A stretch of DNA of 14,912 nt from DASZMJ01 sp035551935 (GTDB taxonomy: Bacteria; Planctomycetota; Planctomycetia; Isosphaerales; Isosphaeraceae). Location of the stretch: the NCBI GenBank assembly GCA_035551935.1, contig DASZMJ010000271.1, forward strand, positions 1-14,912, read 5' to 3'. Numbering within the stretch: the first letter of the stretch is position 1; every line of letters starts with the position of its first letter. The notes beneath the pieces were generated by a model. The model ran no database searches. It saw only the letters and a list, made by a program, of their open reading frames with translations, and was not told the DNA's origin. Shown here piece by piece: positions 14,601 through 14,912 of the stretch. A program made the translations under genes and the position numbers.

Positions 14601-14871
14601 GCAGACGGTGACGCTCGAAGTCAACCTCGCCGGCGACGCGTTGCACCGCGTCAGCCTCTACGCCGTCGACTGGGACAACCGCGGCCGTGTCGAGCGGATC
14701 GACGTCATCGACCCGACCACCGGCGCCGTCCTCGACAGCCGGACGATCTCCTCGTTCACGGGCGGGGACTACCTGTCCTGGAACCTCCGCGGGCACGTCC
14801 AGATCCGCGTGACCAACCTCGCCGGCCCGAACGCCGTCGTCAGCGGCCTCTTCTTCGGCCCGGGCGCCTGA
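11602..14871 (+). CDS. LEPR-XLL surface protein: PQQ-like propeller, FnIII, three tandem repeats
   Basis: A 1,089-residue protein. The basic N-terminus contains PGVAPLEPRALLTA, the LEPR-XLL motif found at the start of many large planctomycete surface or secreted proteins. Residues about 35-510 form a PQQ/quinoprotein-like beta-propeller, seen as repeats such as PTVGPDGDVYFGV and PTVVGPDGVVYAI. Residues about 515-602 are a fibronectin type III domain (LAATTPTPGSAHLSWSPVPG). From about 604 to the end are three tandem ~166-residue repeats with YGADG, LPSYATVTPSGQS, RVSLYAVDWDN and VSGLFFG motifs, probably a carbohydrate-binding-like beta-sandwich (inference). No classical signal peptide and no enzyme motif is seen. 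The ATG at 11602 matches the usual distance to the LEPR motif; the frame upstream is open but not protein-like. It diverges from the DUF1573 cluster. Confidence 0.88.
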   Translation: MTITIPGPRRRAGRRARPGVAPLEPRALLTAAAWGSYARNAQHTALAPAAAQPLQTILWQTPVDLNPQYNGNDLLIHYGSPLVTANDTVIVPVKTGATNGFEVQGRGARDGALLWNQATDYSLPPFNGWTPSFGPTLAPSGRLYFPAADGTLEFINNPDAAGATVSGRIAFYGTSNYNQNPSTYSDVFISTPITTDAAGDLYFGFVVTGTNSAGLKSGLARIDPGGNGTWIAAPTAAGDSAITEVVQNCAPALSNDGSTVYVAVSKGNFSSGYLLALDSTTLQPKSKVALVDPNTLQPSLLPDDGTASPTVGPDGDVYFGVLQAPFNTNHDRGWLLHFTSNLTESDAKPPGAFGWDDTASIVPAAMVPSYAGTSSYLVMTKFNDYAGEGGSGINKIAVLDPNAMADDPVTGACVMQVVESIAGPTPDPEFDATHPGAVREWCINTAAVDPATDSILANSEDGNLYRWDLKTNTLSQSVTLTPGVGEAYTPTVVGPDGVVYAINNATLFAVGALGAPAGLAATTPTPGSAHLSWSPVPGAQSYEVESSYDGQHNWAQVATAPGGVTSTDLAGLAPGVVAYFRVLAVAGPITSGPSPLAFAKPTGANWPGVYGADGFEVVGGTTALPSYATVTPSGQSSWTWAASTTDPRAPLASNAPGAGRVMATWYSPSRFTVDVNLTDGQAHRVTLYAVDWDYGGRTERFDVVDPTTGNVLASQTISSFTSGRFVTFTLSGHEQLLVTRLGGHNAVLSGLFFDTTPPSATFDAADGITRGDWVGSFGADGVEVVGAPAALPSYATVTPSGQSTITWSTGPNDSRAPLVPGATGRVAEAWSAASSFTIDVDLADGRPHRVSLYAVDWDNAGRSERIDVVDPNTGAVLVSRTISGFQGGEYLSWVLTGDVQLRVTNLNSSTTAVVSGLFFGAAPNEVAFAGADATTRGNWVGPYGADGSEVVGGTTALPSYATVTPSGQSSWTWAASTTDSRALLASNAPGAGRVAATWYGQTVTLEVNLAGDALHRVSLYAVDWDNRGRVERIDVIDPTTGAVLDSRTISSFTGGDYLSWNLRGHVQIRVTNLAGPNAVVSGLFFGPGA
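13414..14868 (+). repeat. Three tandem ~500-bp in-gene repeats
   Basis: Copies start near 13414, 13906 and 14404; the shared GGCGCCGAC motif recurs at intervals of 501 and 498 bp. Copies 1 and 3 share a perfect 93-bp identity (13447-13539 and 14446-14538), while copy 2 differs at many positions in the same span. This suggests recent duplication or gene conversion between the outer copies. Confidence 0.9.
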
Positions 14872-14912
14872 GGGCCCCGTCGGGCCGACGATGCCGGGTC
14901 GGGCGCCCACCC

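Noticed and set aside
14873..14886. Terminator hairpin after the LEPR-XLL gene
   Set aside because: GGCCC/GGGCC gives only a 5-bp stem with no T-run, too weak to call in DNA this GC-rich.
11311..14910. Giant minus-strand reading frame antisense to the LEPR-XLL protein
   Set aside because: It is a shadow of the real plus-strand gene, low in complexity, with no recognisable domain.

Overview
The window is very GC-rich and reads as chromosome of a planctomycete, most likely of the Isosphaeraceae/Gemmatales group. This rests on protein families typical of that phylum: a DUF1559 protein with a type IV-pilin-like N-terminus, several DUF1573 proteins, and a large surface protein with an N-terminal LEPR-XLL motif. 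Taxonomy is inferred from gene content only.

Layout. 1-1018 has no convincing gene; it holds two small hairpins and a long array of degenerate direct repeats built on a GAACGAACC core, ending at a candidate promoter. 1019-2668 (+) encodes an FHA-GAF-PP2C (RsbU/SpoIIE type) signalling phosphatase. After a short convergent spacer with two hairpins comes a leftward three-gene operon, 5032 to 2794: a membrane-anchored protein with a carboxypeptidase-regulatory-like domain, an HdeD-family membrane protein, and a beta-type carbonic anhydrase. Divergent from it is a galactokinase-family gene (5220-6437, +). The next 600 bp contain a second GAACGAACC array in the opposite orientation.

7039-11226 is a leftward cluster that looks like one secretion-directed unit. 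In transcription order it has a DUF1573 protein whose signal peptide and domain are split across two frames at an 11-base poly-C tract, a possible broken small membrane ORF, two translationally coupled DUF1573 proteins, a tiny secreted peptide with 12 cysteines, a signal-peptide protein with a C-terminal membrane anchor and AT-rich internal segments, and a DUF1559 pseudopilin-like protein. A perfect 14-bp hairpin follows the Cys-rich peptide gene. A TTGACA -35 element lies upstream of the first gene. Every product appears exported or membrane-bound, and I could not match the set to a described system.

11602-14871 (+) is a 1,089-residue LEPR-XLL protein: PQQ-like beta-propeller, fibronectin type III domain, then three tandem ~166-residue beta-rich repeats. 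No rRNA, tRNA, CRISPR, transposase or integrase was seen.

The items most worth following are the two modular repeat arrays, the DUF1573/Cys-rich peptide cluster, and its homopolymer frameshift.
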